Source of the DNA: Candidatus Nitrospira allomarina
GTDB taxonomy: Bacteria; Nitrospirota; Nitrospiria; Nitrospirales; UBA8639
Direction of reading: 5' to 3'
NCBI RefSeq assembly: GCF_032050975.1
Contig: NZ_CP116967.1
Location: forward strand, 3,717,001-3,781,000
DNA: 64,000 nt
Shown: piece by piece, positions 43,855 through 54,400 of the stretch
Numbering within the stretch: position 1 is the first letter of the stretch
How the letters are laid out: every line of letters begins with the position of its first letter
The notes under the pieces: generated by a model
What the model was told of the DNA's origin: nothing
Databases searched by the model: none
Seen by the model: only the letters and a program-made list of their open reading frames with translations
Program-made: the position numbers and the translations under genes

Positions 43855-44820
43855 TTATTCGACGACCTTTCGCATGAGCACCAGGTTGTCGAGAATCAGA
43901 TTCGATGACCAGATGAAGTCGGCGTCGGCAATCGGGTCATCGAATACATTGCGAAAATTCATGTAGGCCGGTTTGTTATTGACGCCAACGGTGTCGTTGG
44001 TGAAGACGGTTGCGTGCGGCCAGTCGCTATCATCGAAACCCGGTGCGAACCAGCTGGCAGGAACCTGCCAATGCGCCGCGGAGAATGAACTCCCGTCTCG
44101 AGCACTTTCCATCGAACAGGCAGAGCTGTCTCGAACCTGACCACGTACTTTCAGGCAAGAGCGGTCATTGAGTGGCGCAGTGTAAAATGTTTGAGCGCGC
44201 CACGTATTGTCGGTGACGGCCACGGTCTGGCCGCTCCCGTCTTTAATCACGGCCACCAATCCGGCGTCACCTGGATGATAGGCATATCCCCTGTTCTGCT
44301 CCGAGCCGAGACCCAGATTTTCTTCCCAGTCAACGCCCACCATAGCGAGAGAAAACGGCCGGGTCGCTTTGAAGCGAATGACGCTACTGTTAAAGGGCGT
44401 GAAAGGAACCGCATCGACCGCGAGGAGTGTGCCGTTGACATAAAACTCAAAATAGTTGTCGGCAAAAATATATGCCGTGAAAATATCGCTGCCACCGGCA
44501 TCAATCACGGGAACCGACTGGAGGTCGAGATCTGCCGACCGGTGCAACCGGATCCCGTTACTTTGATTGTAGAGATCCGCCGCTTTTGCCGCGGTTTCGA
44601 AATGCGTCTTGGCCGGCACGATCCACTCTGTGCCCTCTTTGGCCTTGATCTTTCCGACCGCACTGATGCGCGCGTTGGGATCACTGCACGCATAAAGGCC
44701 GGGATTGACGGTTTGCGCCAAACCGGTCGTGAAGGATGGCAGTTCTTGTGCCATGACATCCTGGCCGAAGACGGACGCTCCAAGGGCCAAAATTGCAAGA
44801 AGTAATCTGAAGGTTTTCAT
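43855..44820 (-). CDS. Secreted protein of unknown function
   Basis: A 321-residue exported protein. The ATG at 44820 has GGAG 9 nt upstream and is preferred to the one three codons earlier. The signal peptide ends near VMAQE (residue 24). The body is beta-rich and has the look of galactose-binding or lectin-like jelly-roll domains: 'DIFTAYIFADNYFEFYVNGTLLAVD' and 'ASWFAPGFDDSDWPHATVF', the latter like the 'W..p.FDDS.W..A' element of carbohydrate-active enzymes. Four cysteines could form disulphides. No enzyme domain was recognised. It is convergent with the NDH-2-like gene. Confidence 0.7.
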   Translation of the reverse strand: MKTFRLLLAILALGASVFGQDVMAQELPSFTTGLAQTVNPGLYACSDPNARISAVGKIKAKEGTEWIVPAKTHFETAAKAADLYNQSNGIRLHRSADLDLQSVPVIDAGGSDIFTAYIFADNYFEFYVNGTLLAVDAVPFTPFNSSVIRFKATRPFSLAMVGVDWEENLGLGSEQNRGYAYHPGDAGLVAVIKDGSGQTVAVTDNTWRAQTFYTAPLNDRSCLKVRGQVRDSSACSMESARDGSSFSAAHWQVPASWFAPGFDDSDWPHATVFTNDTVGVNNKPAYMNFRNVFDDPIADADFIWSSNLILDNLVLMRKVVE

Positions 44821-45659
44821 TGAAATCATCTCCGAACTCGGACAATCTTGGCATCAGTCGCCCGACAAAAAGGTTTCAAATTTTCGTGAACTTTTATGCA
44901 AAAGATCCTATTTGCGGAGTAATTGGAGTTTCAATCAATTATATGAAACTTTGGAAGATGCTGGGAACATCTGAATGCTGGTCGATCACCCACAAAAAAA
45001 GGTCAGCCTGTTTCTCTTTAAAATGAGTGCTTGTTAAGCAGAATAAATTTTACCATTGGATGACTAAACGCTACAGATTGGGGTCACCAATTACATCAAG
45101 GACTGAGGGAATTCTCGGTTTTGGAAGTCACGGGGTGGCGCCTGGACGTAATATTTTTTTTGAAATGCATAACCTGACCTGTCGGATTTTAGCAGGTATC
45201 CTCGGAGTATCGGACGCTCAATACTTACAGACGCCTGTCGATAATCTCCAAGTCAAAAAGGCCAGATTGCGTTCATATGAGGGGTGTGTAGTAAAAAATC
45301 CCAACAAAATTCTTGGAATGAAATAAGAAAAATGTTCGCTTCTGGCCAAACTCTGTCGATTAGCTTTAAACATTATCAAAGAATCTATCCTCGGACGGCA
45401 AACGACCCAAAGCAGACCAATAATTTAAGCGGCTAAGTGAGTGAGTTCGCTACGATGAGCCAAAAGCAATTGACGTGATGGATGAAGCCTATGTATTGGT
45501 TGCTACAAAGACCAACTCGCACTATGTTTGAGTCCTCCTAGGTGTGGTGCTTGATGACCTAATGGATAAGGTAGTACGCGTAATGCTGCGAAAGTGTACG
45601 CGTTGAGTAAAGTAGACAAAATTGGGTACAACTTTCCTGTGTAAGAGCCCCAAAAAATA
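44821..45659. other. Long low-complexity intergenic stretch
   Basis: About 840 bases, visibly more AT-rich than the surroundings. A frame from about 45060 to 45326 is open but has no ribosome site and no recognisable pattern. GTACGCG occurs twice close together near 45575 and 45597. The stretch could be a decayed region; nothing specific can be assigned. Confidence 0.35.
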
Positions 45660-46970
45660 TCAGAAATACTGGGTGATGCCGAATTGAACCAGCGAATTCG
45701 CTCTTGGCGAGAAAAGATGGGCTACATCGACTCGCAAGAGCGTATTGGCAAGGAATGTTGGCACGACGCGAATCCCCGTTCCCACGTTCACAGCTTCTTG
45801 CCAATCGCGCAGTTTCCCCTCGTCGGTAAATGACTGAAAGGTACCGAAATCCGTAAACAGGACGCCTTGTAGCGCCCAGCGGGGTGCGAGGGGAATGGCA
45901 TGCCGGAGTTCCAAGTTGGTGTAGGCCTGGGCTCGATTGCGAAAGAGATTGTCATCAAGCCCCCGAACTCCGGCAATACTTCCGATTAATAAGCTGTGAT
46001 TGGGATTTTTACTGTTGTTGACCGCTTCCGCCACACCATTGATCATCAAGACGGTACTGGTACCCATCGGGATTCCTTGGAGATAGTGTAATAGGGCTTC
46101 ATGACGTGGTTCGTTTCCTCCAAAAAAGTATCCGAGCTGAAGCTCAAGAATAAGTCGGTATCCCTTTGGCATCAGATCATTCCAATGATACTGGTCCCAG
46201 ATCAGCTCGGGAATCACCCCAATAAAATTCCCGTCTGGGGAGTTTTCTGATATTTTTTTTTCGTCTTTAATCACTTCACGGTAAAATTTCGTGACCACTT
46301 CATACCGTAGGGGTGAGCTATATCGGTAGGGCCCTATGAGTTCAAACTCACCCCCGATGCGGTTGCGGGTCCATTTAGCATCCGAGTCCGAAAACCGGAT
46401 TTGGTTCGCTTTGTAGAAACCTTTGACCTCTTGGGCCCACCGATCGGGTTCGAAGGGATGTTGCGAAAGCCACACGTCGATGTTGGGGCCCCGTTGACTG
46501 TATTGGAACTGCCCCCCAAGCTGTGTGGCTGTACCCCACAAGTTGTATTCCACCAACCCGACCGTGGCCGTCAAATCTTTGAGGTCGCTCCCGCTAGTGA
46601 AGGCCAGGATTGGGGAAAGGGTAATCTTTTCGTGAACCTCAACCTGTAAAATTTGACCCTCGTGTGTTACTCGTACCAGATCAAAGAGGCTGAGATTCCG
46701 CACCCGTCGCTCAAACTCTTCAATCTCGGCTCGAGAAAATTCGCCGGGTATGGGCCGAGAGAGCAACCGGGTAATCACTTCTGGTTTGGTATGAATGATT
46801 CCTTCAATGGCCACCTCATCGATCCGGAAAAGTTCGTCCTCGACTCTGTCGGTTGCAGCCAGAGCGCCATGATTCAGTGCCACACCATTGAACGCCAGTA
46901 CGAGGCACGAGGCCAGGACCCACTGAACAAGGCTTGGTAAACTTTTGAAACGGAGGTAAAGATGTCTCAT
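45660..46970 (-). CDS. Omp85-family outer-membrane protein with one POTRA
   Basis: A 436-residue protein from ATG 46970, which has AAGGAGG 5 nt upstream (the frame is open 14 codons further). After a signal peptide (about 1-38) there is one POTRA-like domain ('FRIDEVAIEGIIHTKPEVITRLLSRPIPGEFSRAEIEEFERRVRNLSLFDLVRVT', about 49-105) and a barrel. The barrel carries the conserved lid-loop motif 'GVRGLDDNLFRNRAQAYTNLELRHA' (VRGF/Y equivalent) and ends in Phe ('GITQYF'). BamA has five POTRAs and TamA three, so this is a short Omp85 of unknown partner, perhaps of the patatin/ShlB-like or 'BamL' kind. It is not adjacent to other assembly genes. Confidence 0.85.
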   Translation of the reverse strand: MRHLYLRFKSLPSLVQWVLASCLVLAFNGVALNHGALAATDRVEDELFRIDEVAIEGIIHTKPEVITRLLSRPIPGEFSRAEIEEFERRVRNLSLFDLVRVTHEGQILQVEVHEKITLSPILAFTSGSDLKDLTATVGLVEYNLWGTATQLGGQFQYSQRGPNIDVWLSQHPFEPDRWAQEVKGFYKANQIRFSDSDAKWTRNRIGGEFELIGPYRYSSPLRYEVVTKFYREVIKDEKKISENSPDGNFIGVIPELIWDQYHWNDLMPKGYRLILELQLGYFFGGNEPRHEALLHYLQGIPMGTSTVLMINGVAEAVNNSKNPNHSLLIGSIAGVRGLDDNLFRNRAQAYTNLELRHAIPLAPRWALQGVLFTDFGTFQSFTDEGKLRDWQEAVNVGTGIRVVPTFLANTLLRVDVAHLFSPRANSLVQFGITQYF

Positions 46971-47047
46971 TACAGACCTCCTTAAGACAACAAAGTTGAG
47001 CGCATCGACCAATTGGACGAGCGAGAACTTGGAGGTACTGGATGAGT

Positions 47048-47407
47048 TTAAATGCGAAGAGGAATTGAAAAAGAAACGGGCCTGTTACGGGGAGGGGGAT
47101 GAGGCGGAGGATGGCCTCTCGGAGTCGTTAATCCCAACACAGGGACCGCGACGAAAAAAACCTGGAGGTCTGGTGGCTGAGGTGCTGTACCAGTATTCTG
47201 GGCTACAACGCCTGCACGTTCCGACGGCATGAGGAGATGTTCGGCCACACCGTCCGGGTCCGCCTCCCCAGCCTCATGGGTGTTGGCTGTCACCTCCTGT
47301 TCTTCAAATACAAGGTCGACCACCAGATCGGCGGTGGTCCATATACAGAGTAGGAGCGAAAGCCAAATGATGAACAGCCCATTATGAGGCAACCTTCGTA
47401 AATACAT
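47048..47407 (-). CDS. Small exported protein of unknown function
   Basis: A 119-residue frame from ATG 47407. A hydrophobic N-terminus (residues about 10-25, 'GLFIIWLSLLLCIWTTADLV') could be a signal peptide. An acidic stretch follows ('FEEQEVTANTHEAGEADPDGVAEHLLMPS'). The C-terminal part is proline-rich and less convincing. No good ribosome site is visible. The acidic 'D.D.v.EhLLmPs' segment resembles small exported proteins that occur near heavy-metal efflux clusters, as recalled and not checked. The gene could be real or chance. Confidence 0.35.
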   Translation of the reverse strand: MYLRRLPHNGLFIIWLSLLLCIWTTADLVVDLVFEEQEVTANTHEAGEADPDGVAEHLLMPSERAGVVAQNTGTAPQPPDLQVFFVAVPVLGLTTPRGHPPPHPPPRNRPVSFSIPLRI

Positions 47408-48118
47408 AATCCACAGTATAGAGAACCTAAGGAGTTTGAACAATGCTCGTGTTATTACCATTTGATAAGATGTAGTGCCACCAAGACCGGTTCCTATGAA
47501 ATGAATGGGTTGCAAAAATGAACCTTTCTGCAAATCTGCAAACAAATTTGGCTTTCAATGGAAACAACAGGTTTTAGGTTGCACAATCCATTTGCATAAC
47601 AATCCGATGAAAATTGAGATCATGAAATATTCTAGATAGGCAGCTCAATGCACATTTTTACCCCGATACGCTTAGTACTCTAATGTCCGCTTTTGGCCGG
47701 AAGGGGATATCAAAACAGAACCCGATCCGAAACTGCCTTTACGATCATCGGATAGCGATTATTTCAGTTAATCTCTTCCAACCACCAATCCGAAACAGTA
47801 CAGTGGTTAGACCTTAGAATATTCCCTTTCTTTACCAGAAACCCACTCATCCCATATCAGCTGTTCTGTCCTGTCGTTATCCAGAAGAGCCTTCCCTTTC
47901 CCTGATCCCGAATCCAAGTTCCGTCAGTAGATCTTCGCGTATTTGCTTTTTAAGGTGATTCAATGAAAACTTCAGCCATCGTTTTCTTGAAAGAAGGCAT
48001 CAGATATGTGGTTACGACCTTTCTCCCCATTGGTTCATGGAGGACCGACCAGTATTCCCACGACTGCTTGCTGGAAATGCTATTTACTGAGAAGAATTTT
48101 AGGAGTAGGATAATTCTC
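47408..48118. other. Intergenic stretch before the copper island
   Basis: About 710 bases ahead of the copper genes. It should hold the promoter of the island. No copper-box or other dyad that could be tied to a known regulator was found, and no coding frame is convincing. Confidence 0.4.
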
Positions 48119-48481
48119 ATGAGATCGTTCCCGAAATTGTTAGCCCTCTTTCTGATTGGTCTGTTCCTCGCGTTCAGCTTTAATGCCTACGCCTGCGTGG
48201 TGCCGGTCTTTGCCAAAATGCCAGTGGCTCAGGTGAGTGATTGCACCATGCCGGGGGAAGAGCCTGTTACTCAGTTCTGTGACGGGTTTAAAACCCTCGC
48301 GGTTCAGTCGAGTCTCGACACTCCTTCAAACAACCAGGCTCATGCCCCCTTCATTGGCGAAGTGGCCCTGCTCCTTCCTGACCATGTTCCCTCCTCCAGA
48401 AATTTAATCTTTCCGCCCGGTACCGGCCATGTGGCCGTGCCAAAAGACCTTCTCCTCCTCATCTCGGTTTTTCGTATTTGA
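48119..48481 (+). CDS. Small exported Cys-containing protein, start of the copper island
   Basis: A 120-residue protein from ATG 48119, which has AGGAGTAGGA 8 nt upstream; the frame is open 52 codons further but without a good site. The signal peptide ends near FNAYA (residue 24). The mature part has cysteines in 'ACVVPVF', 'DCTMPGEE' and 'FCDGFK', a Ser/Pro-rich middle and a hydrophobic end ('VAVPKDLLLLISVFRI'). No family was recognised. It is about 170 nt upstream of the CusC-like gene on the same strand, so a role in copper handling is possible by position only. Confidence 0.55.
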   Translation: MRSFPKLLALFLIGLFLAFSFNAYACVVPVFAKMPVAQVSDCTMPGEEPVTQFCDGFKTLAVQSSLDTPSNNQAHAPFIGEVALLLPDHVPSSRNLIFPPGTGHVAVPKDLLLLISVFRI

Positions 48482-48653
48482 TCCCCTCCCCGTTTCTTCG
48501 TTCATCACCAATTCCCTGAATTCACGACCTTACTGATCCCGGTCTGACATTTTCAGGCCTGCTCGACAGGACCTTTTCTCCTTTCTGCTTCTTTGGGTAC
48601 GAGGCAGAACCGGGGAGAAGTCCATGGTCGCTACATAACAAGCGGAGTCAACC

Positions 48654-49928
48654 ATGCACCAGATTATTTCAAAATACGTGGTGATAGTGGCATTCAGTAT
48701 TGTATGGCTTGGTCCGGCAGGTCCACTCCCGGCTCAACCAACCGGCACGACTGAAGCGGTCTTGGAACTCGTGCCACTGATCCAGGAAGCCATTCAACAG
48801 AATCCTGAGATCGCGGCGACACACGAGCAGGTCCTGGCCATGAAGGAGCGCGCCCCTCAGGTGGGAGCCCTGGCCGACCCGGAATTAAAGGTTCAGTTGT
48901 GGAATACGCCTGACTCGCTGAATGTCACCAAAACGCAAACGGTCATCTACGGGGTTGCCCAACAGTTTCCCTTCCCGGGGTTGCTTTCAAAGAAAGCCGA
49001 AGTGGCGATACGCGAAGCCGACCAGGCGGAACAACGCGTGGCGGCTAAAGTCCGCGAGATTACCGCTGCGGTCAAAACGGCCTTTTTTGAGCTGTTGTTC
49101 GCCCACAAAGCCATTGAGGTCCATCATGAACAGCAAAAATTGCTCAGGCAGTTCTTTGATATTGCCAATGCCAAATACGGAGTGGGCTCCCGAACACAGG
49201 TAGACGTCCTGCGAGCTCAAGTTGAGCTTTCCAAAATTTCCCAACAATTACCCGTCCTCAACCAACAACGGGAAACCGCTCAAGCTCATCTCAATACCAT
49301 TCTGAATCGTGATCCCCATGCTCCGCTTGGAATCCCACGGGCACCACATCCACAACCGCTGACACGCTCGCTTGAAGAACTCCAGGCCCACGCGCTTCGA
49401 CTTCGCCCGGAACTTCAAGAAGCTGATCTGGCGGTGACGCGATTTCAGTCGGCCACGCAACTGGCCAAATTGCAGTACTACCCTCACCTTCGGGTGGAAC
49501 TCCAGCGCTGGCAAAATTACCAAACCGACGACGGATTCGGAGGGAATGTGATGGTGAACATTCCCTTCGCCTTCTGGACCAAACCGAAGTATGACGCCGG
49601 TGTACGGGAAGCGGCGGCGCAGGTCAGATCCGCACAAGCCAAGCAACAAACCCTTGTCACACTCACGCGCTTTCAGGTTAAGGATCTGGTGGTGCAAATT
49701 CAGGCCACGCAAGAGGTTCTGGAACTCTATCGCACCACCGTCCTTCCGCAGGCACAGCAGGTGCTCCAGGCCGCCCATGCGGGCTATCGGACGGATCGCA
49801 CGGATTTTTTGGATCTGATCGATGCGGAACGCGCGCTCATCACCTTTCGGCTTGAATATATACGGGCGCTCGTGAACCGGGAACAGCAAGTCGCTCAACT
49901 TGAACGCGTGCTCGGCGCGGACTTGTAA
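48654..49928 (+). CDS. CusC/CzcC-like outer-membrane factor
   Basis: A 424-residue TolC-family protein that forms the outer-membrane channel of the heavy-metal pump encoded next. The signal peptide covers about residues 1-27. Repeat 1 is 'LVPLIQEAIQQNPEIAATHEQVLAMKERAPQVGALADPELKVQLWN' (about 43-90); 'YGVAQQFPFPGLLSKKAEVAIREADQAEQRV' is typical of the CzcC group, and repeat 2 includes 'LEELQAHALRLRPELQEADLAVTRFQSATQLAKLQYYPHLRV'. It lacks a lipobox. GGAG 7 nt before the ATG. The adaptor gene starts 14 nt after the stop, so it is in an operon with cusB and cusA. Confidence 0.9.
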   Translation: MHQIISKYVVIVAFSIVWLGPAGPLPAQPTGTTEAVLELVPLIQEAIQQNPEIAATHEQVLAMKERAPQVGALADPELKVQLWNTPDSLNVTKTQTVIYGVAQQFPFPGLLSKKAEVAIREADQAEQRVAAKVREITAAVKTAFFELLFAHKAIEVHHEQQKLLRQFFDIANAKYGVGSRTQVDVLRAQVELSKISQQLPVLNQQRETAQAHLNTILNRDPHAPLGIPRAPHPQPLTRSLEELQAHALRLRPELQEADLAVTRFQSATQLAKLQYYPHLRVELQRWQNYQTDDGFGGNVMVNIPFAFWTKPKYDAGVREAAAQVRSAQAKQQTLVTLTRFQVKDLVVQIQATQEVLELYRTTVLPQAQQVLQAAHAGYRTDRTDFLDLIDAERALITFRLEYIRALVNREQQVAQLERVLGADL

Positions 49929-49942
49929 GAAGGAGACGCACG

Positions 49943-51451
49943 ATGCTCACGCACACATCACGAAAAAACTGGATCATCCTCGGATTATTGCTCTGTATGC
50001 TTGTGGCAAGCCTGTTCTTTTTCAAAGAAACCTGGTGGCCCCTCTTCCAATCAACGGGAATGACCACGAACGAGGCGAGGCAGACCGAACAACCCATGCA
50101 GGACATGAACATCATGAGCGGCCATTCCTCCATGGAGAGGGAATCCAGCCAGGGCTATGCCATGGTGACTCCGGCACGGCAACAATTGATTGGCGTCACC
50201 ACAGCTCTGGTGAGCATGCGCCCGCTCCAGACGGTGATCCGTGCCGTGGGGAAAGTGGACTATGACGAACAACGTCTCACCCATATCAATCTTCGCATTT
50301 CCGGTTGGGTGGAGGATCTCTTTGTGGATTCCACGGGCCAGCTTGTTCAAAAAGGTCAGCCCTTGTTCACCCTCTACAGCCAGGAACTCGTGTCAGCGCA
50401 GGAAGAATATCTGCTTGCGATGAAGGCCAACCAGCAGATTCAGAACAGCCCTCTTCTCGAAACCCGACATCAGACGGCACAAATGGTCCAGTCCGCGCGC
50501 GAACGTCTCCGACATTGGACATTAACGGATGCGCAGATCGATGAGTTAGCGCGCCGTGGCAAGTCGCAGACCTATGTCACGATCTATTCCCCTGTCGCCG
50601 GGTACGTTATCGATAAGCAGGTGTTTAAAGGTACGTTGGTGAAACCCGAGATGACCCTCTATGCGATTGCCGACCTTTCTACCGTGTGGGTGCAGGCGGA
50701 AGTGTTTGAGTATGAAATGCCCTTCGTCCAAGTGGGACAACTGGGAATCCTGACCCTGGCGGCCTATCCAGGAGAAACCTTTCAAGGAGAAATCACCTTT
50801 ATCTATCCCTACCTCAACCAGGAGGCCCGAACCAATACCGTTCGGCTGGTGTTCAAGAACCCGAAGCTGCGACTGAAACCGGACATGTATGGGACCGTTC
50901 AGATTCAGGTGAATCGCGGAAGCAAGCTTGTGGTTCCTGAAGAAGCGGTGCTCGATTCCGGTACCCGACAGGTCGTCTATGTGCTCAGGGGAGAGGGCAT
51001 GTTTGAACCACGGCCAGTCACCCTCGGCCCGAAAGTAGGCGGCTACTATGAAATCCTCGAGGGTCTGGCCTTGGACGAGCGGATCGCCACCTCCGGCACC
51101 TTTCTCCTCGATTCGGAAAGCAAGCTCATGGCGAGTTCGAACATGATGGGTGCGCTGGGGATGGGAGGAATCAAAATGGAGCAGGCGAACATGGGCAAGA
51201 TGGATATGGACATGGGTGCGGACAAGGCCATGACAGGACCAGGAATGGCGCCGGCGAGCAAGACACCGGCGGGAACGAGGAAAAAGAACGCCGGTGACCT
51301 CACGCTGAGCTTTTCGACCAATCCCTCGCCCGCGCGCATAGGGGAAAATCGTATTCAGGTGACCGTATCCAATCAACAGGGCAAACCGGTCTCCCCTGCT
51401 CAGGTACAACTCACCTTCACCATGCCGATGCCGGGCATGTCCGGAATGTGA
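49943..51451 (+). CDS. cusB: CusB-like heavy-metal efflux adaptor
   Basis: A 502-residue periplasmic adaptor. After one N-terminal membrane helix (about 8-28) comes a Met/His-rich stretch ('MQDMNIMSGHSSM', about 53-65), which in CusB is the part that takes Cu(I)/Ag(I). The adaptor core follows: 'VGKVDYDEQRLTHINLRISGWVEDLFVDSTGQLVQKGQPLFTLYSQEL', 'YVTIYSPVAGYVIDKQVFKGTLVKPEMTLYAIADLSTVWVQAEVFEYE', 'RLKPDMYGTVQI'. A second Met-rich linker (about 394-425) leads to the beginning of a FixH/YtkA-like domain that stops abruptly after a Met-rich end ('TMPMPGMSGM'). The pump gene starts 10 nt later. Confidence 0.92.
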   Translation: MLTHTSRKNWIILGLLLCMLVASLFFFKETWWPLFQSTGMTTNEARQTEQPMQDMNIMSGHSSMERESSQGYAMVTPARQQLIGVTTALVSMRPLQTVIRAVGKVDYDEQRLTHINLRISGWVEDLFVDSTGQLVQKGQPLFTLYSQELVSAQEEYLLAMKANQQIQNSPLLETRHQTAQMVQSARERLRHWTLTDAQIDELARRGKSQTYVTIYSPVAGYVIDKQVFKGTLVKPEMTLYAIADLSTVWVQAEVFEYEMPFVQVGQLGILTLAAYPGETFQGEITFIYPYLNQEARTNTVRLVFKNPKLRLKPDMYGTVQIQVNRGSKLVVPEEAVLDSGTRQVVYVLRGEGMFEPRPVTLGPKVGGYYEILEGLALDERIATSGTFLLDSESKLMASSNMMGALGMGGIKMEQANMGKMDMDMGADKAMTGPGMAPASKTPAGTRKKNAGDLTLSFSTNPSPARIGENRIQVTVSNQQGKPVSPAQVQLTFTMPMPGMSGM

Positions 51452-51461
51452 GTGATCCAAC

Positions 51462-54400
51462 ATGATTGAACGAATCATTGGCTGGAGTGCGCGAAACGGA
51501 TTTTTGGTCGGAATCCTTACCCTTTTTCTGATGGGTTGGGGAATCTGGGCGGTCTATCACACGCCACTGGATGCCCTGCCCGATCTATCCGATGTGCAAG
51601 TGATCGTCTTGACGGAGTGGCCTGGCCGAAGCCCGGATTTGATTGAGGATCAAATTACCTATCCCATTGTCACCTCGATGTTAGGCGCTCCACGCATAAA
51701 ATATGTTCGAGGACAATCGTTTCTGGGTTTGTCCTTTGTCTACATTGTGTTTCAGGACGGAACCGACATGTATTGGGCCCGAAGCCGGGTGGTGGAATAC
51801 ATGCAAGGGCTGGTGGGAAAACTGCCGGAAGGAATCTCTCCAACCTTAGGGCCTGATGCGACCGGGGTCGGGTGGGTCTTTCAATATGCCCTTGTGGACG
51901 AAAGCGGAAACCATAGCCTGGCCGATCTTCGCTCGTTTCAAGATTGGTATTTGCGCTATTGGTTGCAAAGTGTGCCCGGCGTGGCGGAAGTGGCAACCAT
52001 CGGCGGGTTCGTGAAACAGTATCAAGTCCAGGTCGATCCGGTGAAACTACAGGGATATGGTATCGGCCTTCCCCAGGTCATTCAGGCTGTCCGACGCAGT
52101 AACAATGAAGTAGGAGGACGGGTCATTGAGGCCAGTGAACGGGAATATATGGTACGCGGCCGCGGATACATCCAATCGCTTGACGATCTTCGAACCATTC
52201 CCATCGGAACGGACGGAAAGGGGACGCCCATTACCGTCCACGATGTCGCGACCGTGACGTTCGGTCCGGATCTCAGACGTGGCATTGCTGAATTGAATGG
52301 AAAAGGAGAAACCGTCGGTGGAATAGTGGTGATGCGTTATGGCGAAAATGCGCTTGAAGTCATTCAACGGGTCAAAGAAAAAATAACAACCATCACGCCC
52401 TCCATTCCCGAGGGCATCCGTATCGTTCCGGTGTATGATCGCTCGGAATTAATTCTTCGGGCCATCGACACCTTGAAAGAAAAAGTCATTGAAATCACCA
52501 TTGTCGTGAGCGTGATTAGTCTCCTCTTTTTATTTCACTTTCGCTCCGCGCTGGTTCCCGTCCTCTTACTGCCGGTGGCGATTCTCTTGTCGTTTATTGC
52601 GATGTATTATTTGGGCGTCTCCTCGAACGTCATGTCACTCTCGGGCATTGCCATCGCCATCGGAACCATGGTCGATGCAGTCATTGTCATGGTGGAAAAT
52701 GCGCACCGTCGCTTGGAGGAGTGGGAATCCCGAGGACGTTCAGGCTCACGGGATGACGTCATTATTCAAGCCGCCCGGGAAGTCGGCAAGCCTCTCTTCT
52801 TTTCTTTGCTCATTATCACCGTCTCGTTTCTACCCATATTTACATTAGAAGCGCAGGAAGGCCGTCTGTTCAAGCCGCTGGCCTACACCAAAACATTCGC
52901 CATGTTCTTTGCGGCGCTGCTGTCCATCGGATTGGCTCCCCTCTTGATGAAATGGTTCATTCGCGGCCGGATCATGGCTGAAGGACGAAACCCGTTGAAC
53001 CGGTTTCTTGTATGGATCTATACCCCTCTTTTGAAAGGTGTCCTGAAAGTCCGTTGGCTGATCGTCGGCTTGGCCATTCTCGGTATGATCCTCGTCGTTC
53101 CCGTCTACCAACAGTTAGGCTCTGAATTTATGCCCCCCCTGAACGAAGGCACGATTCTGTATATGCCCACAAGCATTCCGGGCATGTCCATCAAACAAGC
53201 CTCCACCATCCTTCAAACGCAAGACCGATTGTTAAAAGAATTTCCAGAAGTAGATCAAGTGATGGGCAAAATGGGTCGGGCGCGCACCGCAACCGATCCG
53301 GCTCCCTTACATATGGGCGAGACCATCGTGACCCTGAAGCCTCAGAAAGATTGGCGACCCGGTATGACGTGGGACAAGCTCATTGCCGAAATGGACCAAA
53401 AGGTGAAATTTCCAGGGATGGCAAATATTTGGTGGATGCCGATTCAAACTCGAACCGAAATGCTTGCCACGGGCATTCGCAGCAGTTTAGGGGTTCGAAT
53501 TCTGGGGCCCAAATTAGAAGAACTGGAACGCATCGGGCTACACATTGAAAGTCTGCTTTCCACACTTCAGGGTACCAGAAGTGCCTACGCCGAACGGGTC
53601 ACGGGAGGGTACTATGTCGATATCCACGTGAACCGCACCGCCGCGGCCCGTTATGGCCTCACCGTTGAAGACGTGCAGGATGTCATTGAATCCGCTATTG
53701 GCGGGAAAAATATTGCATGGACCGTTGAAGGGCGAGAACGCTATCCGATTAATGTTCGATACCCGCGTGATCTGCGACAGGATGTGGAAGCGCTCAAGCG
53801 CGTGCTTGTCAGCACGCCACACGGCGAACAGATCCCTCTCGCGCAACTTTCTCACATCTCCACCACCACGGGACCGCCTTCAGTGCGAGATGAAAATGGA
53901 TCGTTAGCGAGTATGGTATTTGTCGATATTGCAGGCGGGGATCTCGGCACCTATGTCCACAAAGCCAAAGACCTGGTTCAGAAGCACGTCACCCTTCCAC
54001 CCGGGTATACATTACAATGGGCCGGTCAATATCAGTATCTGGAGCGGGCACAGGAAAAACTCAAGATTGTGATTCCCCTCACGCTATTTCTCATATTCCT
54101 CCTCCTGTATCTCAACTTTCAGTCCGTCCCCCGATGTCTGCTGGTATTGCTATCGGTGCCGTTCTCGTTGGTCGGGGCCATCTGTTATGTGGATTTCCTG
54201 AACTATCCTCTCAGCATTGCCGTATGGGTCGGACTGATCGCCCTGGCAGGAGTGGCCGCAGAAACCGGCGTGATCATGGTGATGTTTTTGGACGAGGCCT
54301 GTGCCCGCCGGCAACGGGAGAATCGCATGCACTCTTTGGCGGACCTTCGTGACGCTATCATTGACGGTGCTGTCTTACGAGTCCGCCCAAAAATCATGAC

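Noticed and set aside
45060-45326. Possible small gene in the AT-rich gap
   Set aside because: No start signal, atypical composition and no recognisable family.
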